Source: CAVPFA01 sp963703655
GTDB taxonomy: Bacteria; Actinomycetota; Acidimicrobiia; Acidimicrobiales; Bog-793
DNA length: 64,000 nt
Assembly (NCBI GenBank): GCA_963703655.1
Contig: CAVPFA010000004.1
Coordinates: forward strand, 744,001-808,000
Reading direction: 5' to 3'
Shown here piece by piece: positions 60,985 through 64,000 of the stretch. The position numbers and the translations under genes are program-made. Positions within the stretch are counted from its first letter, which is position 1; every line of letters starts with the position of its first letter. The notes beneath the pieces were generated by a model. It had not been told where the DNA came from. It did not search any database and worked only from the letters and a program-made list of their open reading frames with translations.

Positions 60985-61156
60985 TCAACGGCCTCGCTGA
61001 CAGGGTGTATCGACAGACCAGACCTTAGGGCGAGTGTGGTGCCGCCTAAGGCCATGCAAGCTAAGCGCTCACATCCCGACATGGCAGCGATCGGCATCGC
61101 GCAGAGTTTGAATAATACGTCTCGGACGGCTTAACCAAGCCTCTCAGCGATCGACG

Positions 61157-62368
61157 TCAGGCAGACGCCTCGGACCCGGGTAGATCGGGAGGCCAGTCGA
61201 AGCTGGTGTTCAGTTCCTGCGTGGTCCGCGACTCTGCAGAACGGTAGGCACTCTCGATGATGTCGATGACGTGCCGGGCATGGTCCGCCGTGACCGGCGT
61301 GGGCTTGTCATCGAGGACCAAATCGGTCAGCTGCATGATGTCCTCGAACACGTGTGACTCCGGGATCTGCCAGTGAGGTCCCGCGACGTGAGGGAGCACT
61401 CGCATCTGCGCATCCCAGTCCCAAGTCGGGAAGTCGGTCGTAAGTTCTCTGTGCGCGAACTGGAAAGGCTCACCGTTCAGAAGAAGGCCGCGGATTTCGC
61501 CTTTTGTGCCAAAGTAATGAGCTGCTCCGAAATCGTCGACAACCCCCCCAGCCGCGGTTCCATGAACGGCTGCGAACACGCTATCGCCGAAATCGAGGAG
61601 GATCAAAGTGTTGTCGTCTACCTCGGTGTCGATCTCTCGGCCCGCGAACTCGTGAGCCGGTACAGTAATTCCCGACATCGCAGTCACCCGTCCGGCGGGG
61701 CCTAGCACGCTGGTCAGACCGTGCAGTGCGTAGACCGTTGTGTCGTACAATGGACCACCGCCGGGACGCTTGAAGTACCAGCCCGGGTCAATGAGCGTGC
61801 GTGAAGCGGAGAAGCGCTCGGCCTCGTTCTCGTGGTAGCTGCCGAAAGAGCTGCCGCAGATCGCCCAGCTGAGGCGACCGATGGCACCCTCCGAAATGAG
61901 CTGTCGTACTTTGGTCAGCTGAGGACGCAGCACTTCACCGGGAGATGCGACGATTCGGCAGCCGGCACGGTCTGCAACCTCGATGAGCTCAGTCGCCTCT
62001 TCCACTGTGGTGCTCATAGTCTTGTTGAGGTGAACGTGCTTACCAGCACTGAGCGCGATCCGTCCCTGCGTCGCGTGCAGACCGATGGGGGACACGATCG
62101 TGACGGCGTCGATCGTGTCGTCATTGACAAGGTCCTCGATGCTCGCATAGACCTTGCCGATACCGTACCGATCAGCGGCCTCCTGAGCCCGGTCGACGAC
62201 TGGATCGCACAATGCCGTGACGACGACACGCTCACGCACGTCGTTTGCACACAGGTGCGGAAGTATCCCCCGCAACGTCAACGTCCCTACGCCGACAATA
62301 CCGAAGCGCAACGGGCCGGCTCTCTTCACATGGGCGCTGCTCGGCGCCTCGACTGGAAACATGGACAC
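61157..62368 (-). CDS. Gfo/Idh/MocA-family oxidoreductase
   Basis: 403 residues. The NAD-binding Rossmann start is LRFGIVGVGTLTLRGILPHL. EKP-type motif position reads HVHLNKTMSTT, with Asn in place of the usual Glu before Lys. The C-terminal domain contains GGGPLYDTTVYALHGLTSVLGP, with the Asp and His placed like the catalytic pair of the family. It oxidises or reduces sugar-like or inositol-like substrates. Convergent with the P450. Confidence 0.9.
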   Translation of the reverse strand: MSMFPVEAPSSAHVKRAGPLRFGIVGVGTLTLRGILPHLCANDVRERVVVTALCDPVVDRAQEAADRYGIGKVYASIEDLVNDDTIDAVTIVSPIGLHATQGRIALSAGKHVHLNKTMSTTVEEATELIEVADRAGCRIVASPGEVLRPQLTKVRQLISEGAIGRLSWAICGSSFGSYHENEAERFSASRTLIDPGWYFKRPGGGPLYDTTVYALHGLTSVLGPAGRVTAMSGITVPAHEFAGREIDTEVDDNTLILLDFGDSVFAAVHGTAAGGVVDDFGAAHYFGTKGEIRGLLLNGEPFQFAHRELTTDFPTWDWDAQMRVLPHVAGPHWQIPESHVFEDIMQLTDLVLDDKPTPVTADHARHVIDIIESAYRSAESRTTQELNTSFDWPPDLPGSEASA

Positions 62369-62645
62369 ATGATCATAATGTTGTTGTGACCGGCGTCAAA
62401 GAGCTCTGGTAAGCGGCAACCACTCGGCCCGGCGGCGGAGGACCAAGGCAGACCAGCGAAATAAGAGGTGTATTGCAGGCACTGCACGGCGAAACCGCCG
62501 AGACGCGTCGAACGAAGGAAACAGGAGGGCAGCGCCTGCAGTTCGGCTCACGTCAGGCCCGACTTTGGCGCGACTTTTGCGTCATCCCAGGAGATGTGGT
62601 CGCGGCGAGGAAGTGTCTCCACTACGCGTGAGACAAACGGCCGGG

Positions 62646-62945
62646 TCAGGCGATGGTGGCCTTGTCCCAGTTGGCAGCGCTCACGCTGAGGGCCAAGACC
62701 TTCGACTGGAACGCGTTCCTGCGGCTCACGATCCTGACGGTGCGGTCGCCGGCGCCGACGAGCTCGAGACGGACGTCTCTCGAGTCAAGGCCGAGAGTGC
62801 CCGACGTGGCGTCATCGACTGGAACGGCAGGTCGGGGTCCATCACCTCTGCGTTCACGAGGTCCCTCGCCATGACCGCCTCGATCGTGGCCGCCAGTACC
62901 TCTCTCGGTCGCCATCTGCGCTGAGACGGGGGACCACGCCGGTTC
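62646..62945 (-). pseudogene. degraded unidentified coding remnant
   Basis: Reading across a frame change near 62830 gives REVLAATIEAVMARDLVNAEV and then DSRDVRLELVGAGDRTVRI and NAFQSKVLALSVSAANWDK to a stop at 62646, which looks like genuine protein rather than shadow. I do not recognise the family. Lying beside a transposase remnant, it is probably part of the same decayed mobile region. Confidence 0.4.
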
Positions 62946-62957
62946 TCCGCGTCCTCG

Positions 62958-63236
62958 GACGCAGCGCGGCACACCGGTCTCGATATCACCCTCTACTCCT
63001 CAGACACCAAGCGCGCCAAGGGTCATCTCGCTCGCCAGGGCCCGTCGGTGCTGCGATGGTTCTACGAGGCGGCCAAGTCAGCCGCCAAGCCCGCCGCTCC
63101 AGACCGCCAGTACTACCTCGGCGTTCGTGAGCGCCTTGGCGCCCAGCGGGCGACGCTCTCTGTTGCTCGCAAGATCGCACGGTGGGTGCATCACCGCCTG
63201 CGCGAGCTCGGCGACGAGACCTTCGCGCCGGCGTGA
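62958..63236 (+). mobile_element. IS110-type transposase C-terminal remnant
   Basis: In frame to a stop at 63236: GLDITLYSSDTKRAKGHLA, GPSVLRWFYEAAKSAA, YYLGVRERLGAQRATLSVA and HHRLRELGDETFAPA. This matches the C-terminal Transposase_20 part of IS110-family proteins, including the usual closing region. The DEDD N-terminal domain is missing and no ends can be seen, so it is a dead fragment. Confidence 0.7.
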
Positions 63237-63712
63237 TGAACGGCTTCTCACGGGAACCCCGTCTTGCGACTCGCCCAGCCAATCCGATGTTCTGCGGCCT
63301 GCTCCAGCAACCAGACTGCTGCAGGGACCTGTCCCTGTCAGCCTCCAAAGAACGATTCGGCCGCCGCCTTTCATGTGGGAATCACCCATCCACCATCATG
63401 TAGCCGGAGCCTTGTCTCCGCGCGCCGAGGCAAGTCGGGCAACGCCACACGGCTGGCCTCTGGACGGGTTGTCTTCGAGCCAGTGGCGATCGTGATTGGC
63501 CTAGGCGCTGCGAGCCGTTCGGATGCGAGCACTTGATGCGGCAGATTTCGAAGGGGGTTGTGCTCCTCGCAAACCATCAAATACAAGGAGCGACAGCCTC
63601 AGCTCCCGGCATCGAGAATGAAGATCCGCCATCCCGAGGTCTCATGCCACATCGGTTCTCCAGTTGGACGGGGCACAGCTCACCGAGCCGTGTCCACTCG
63701 CGGTCGCGCGCC
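63237..63712. other. gene-free stretch after the IS remnant
   Basis: No frame here looks like protein on either strand and no repeat or RNA structure is evident by eye. Probably decayed sequence plus the upstream flank of the promoter at 63713. Confidence 0.5.
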
Positions 63713-63741
63713 TTGACTTGAAAAAATAATAACCTTACAAT
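63713..63741 (+). promoter_or_regulatory. strong sigma-70-type promoter
   Basis: TTGACT at 63713-63718 and TACAAT at 63736-63741 are separated by 17 bases that include an A/T tract (AAAAAATAATAA). Near-consensus and very AT-rich in GC-rich DNA. Transcription should begin near 63748, leaving a leader of about 100 bases before the gene at 63849. Confidence 0.75.
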
Positions 63742-63848
63742 CTCCCCAGCGTGTCGGGCGGGACAGTGCCGGCATCAGGGATGCTGCATTATCGCCACCT
63801 CCACCCGGGATGCGCCAGGCAACGTCTTGGGTAAAGGGGGAACACTTG

Positions 63849-64000
63849 ATGAGACGGCATTTCCTGCCCCGACCTCAGTCCGCAACGGGTCACCGCAGCA
63901 ACTGCACCTTGGCATCGAGCGGCACCTGGCGAACGCGTCAGTGCCTACTTGCGGTCGGCGCACTCGTGGCCGCGATTATCGTCGGAGTTGGCGTGCCGGC
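63849..64000 (+). CDS. start of an exported protein, cut by window end
   Basis: ATG at 63849 behind AAAGGGGGAAC. About 50 residues are visible: a basic N-terminus (MRRHFLPRPQS), then a hydrophobic stretch CLLAVGALVAAIIVGVGVP starting near residue 33, which fits a long signal peptide or membrane anchor. Nothing more can be said about function. Expressed from the promoter at 63713. Confidence 0.6.
   Translation, partial: MRRHFLPRPQSATGHRSNCTLASSGTWRTRQCLLAVGALVAAIIVGVGVP

Noticed and set aside
63745..63848. c-di-GMP or c-di-AMP riboswitch in the leader
   Set aside because: Purine-rich pieces such as GGTAAAGGGGGAAC looked suggestive, but the conserved cores of either class are not present.

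Overview
The window looks like a chromosomal piece of a high-GC actinobacterium. The evidence is strongly G/C third codon positions, frequent GTG and TTG starts, many ATGA/GTGA stop-start overlaps, a DUF664-type DinB protein, class III cyclases with AAA ATPase and TPR regions, and KatG with a Fur-type regulator. A soil Acidimicrobiia or Thermoleophilia relative is my best guess; no rRNA or marker gene settles it. I recognised no tRNA, rRNA or CRISPR array.

Layout. 1-16 kb holds housekeeping and signalling genes: a truncated FtsH protease behind a small membrane protein, a membrane sensor plus GGDEF-EAL protein, a heterodimeric ABC exporter, small VOC and DinB proteins, a secreted Ig-like protein, a two-component system, and a divergent ABC-2 exporter. 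16-25 kb holds a 1216-residue Zn-ribbon/cyclase/ATPase protein whose 3' end overlaps katG, a divergent Fur-family gene, a glycosyltransferase, and a frame-damaged ECF sigma/YCII pair. 25.6-45.6 kb is a large catabolic island. It contains an M20 peptidase homologue, a gamma-glutamyltransferase, an SDR, a split transketolase, a GntR/FCD regulator, an enolase-superfamily enzyme, an amidohydrolase, a ketopantoate-reductase homologue, an acyl-CoA ligase, a dipeptide-type ABC importer, a lactonase-like metallo-hydrolase, and a two-subunit 2-oxoacid dehydrogenase E1 followed by a lone lipoyl domain. GTATAC-centred palindromes in its two divergent intergenic gaps suggest common control by the GntR protein.

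45.7-51.6 kb is the most interesting block: SGNH hydrolase, acyltransferase-3 membrane protein, histidine phosphatase, small-acid CoA ligase, phosphosulfolactate synthase (ComA family) and a VOC protein. The last five are tightly packed, four of them joined by stop-start overlaps. The order suggests making 3-sulfolactate from PEP and sulfite, activating it to a CoA thioester and transferring it to a cell-surface acceptor. I know of no described system of this kind. The acyltransferase and the ligase also share a duplicated N-terminal segment of about 37 residues.

51.6-56.3 kb encodes a TIR-TM-WD40 protein followed by a TPR/SLOG-like/nucleotide-cyclase protein, a pairing that suggests a TIR-signal-to-SLOG relay. 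56.4-64 kb has an orphan peptide-binding lipoprotein, a VOC protein, a remnant of a second large cyclase, a cytochrome P450, a Gfo/Idh/MocA oxidoreductase, a degraded stretch with an IS110-type transposase remnant, and a strong promoter in front of a gene cut by the window end.

A striking technical feature is the number of apparent single-base frameshifts in otherwise well-conserved genes, at about 3.81, 24.5-25.1, 27.87, 34.86, 37.67, 53.94 and 59.14 kb. Most are one extra base, one of them in a run of four identical bases. Residual indel errors in the assembly are as likely as real pseudogenes.
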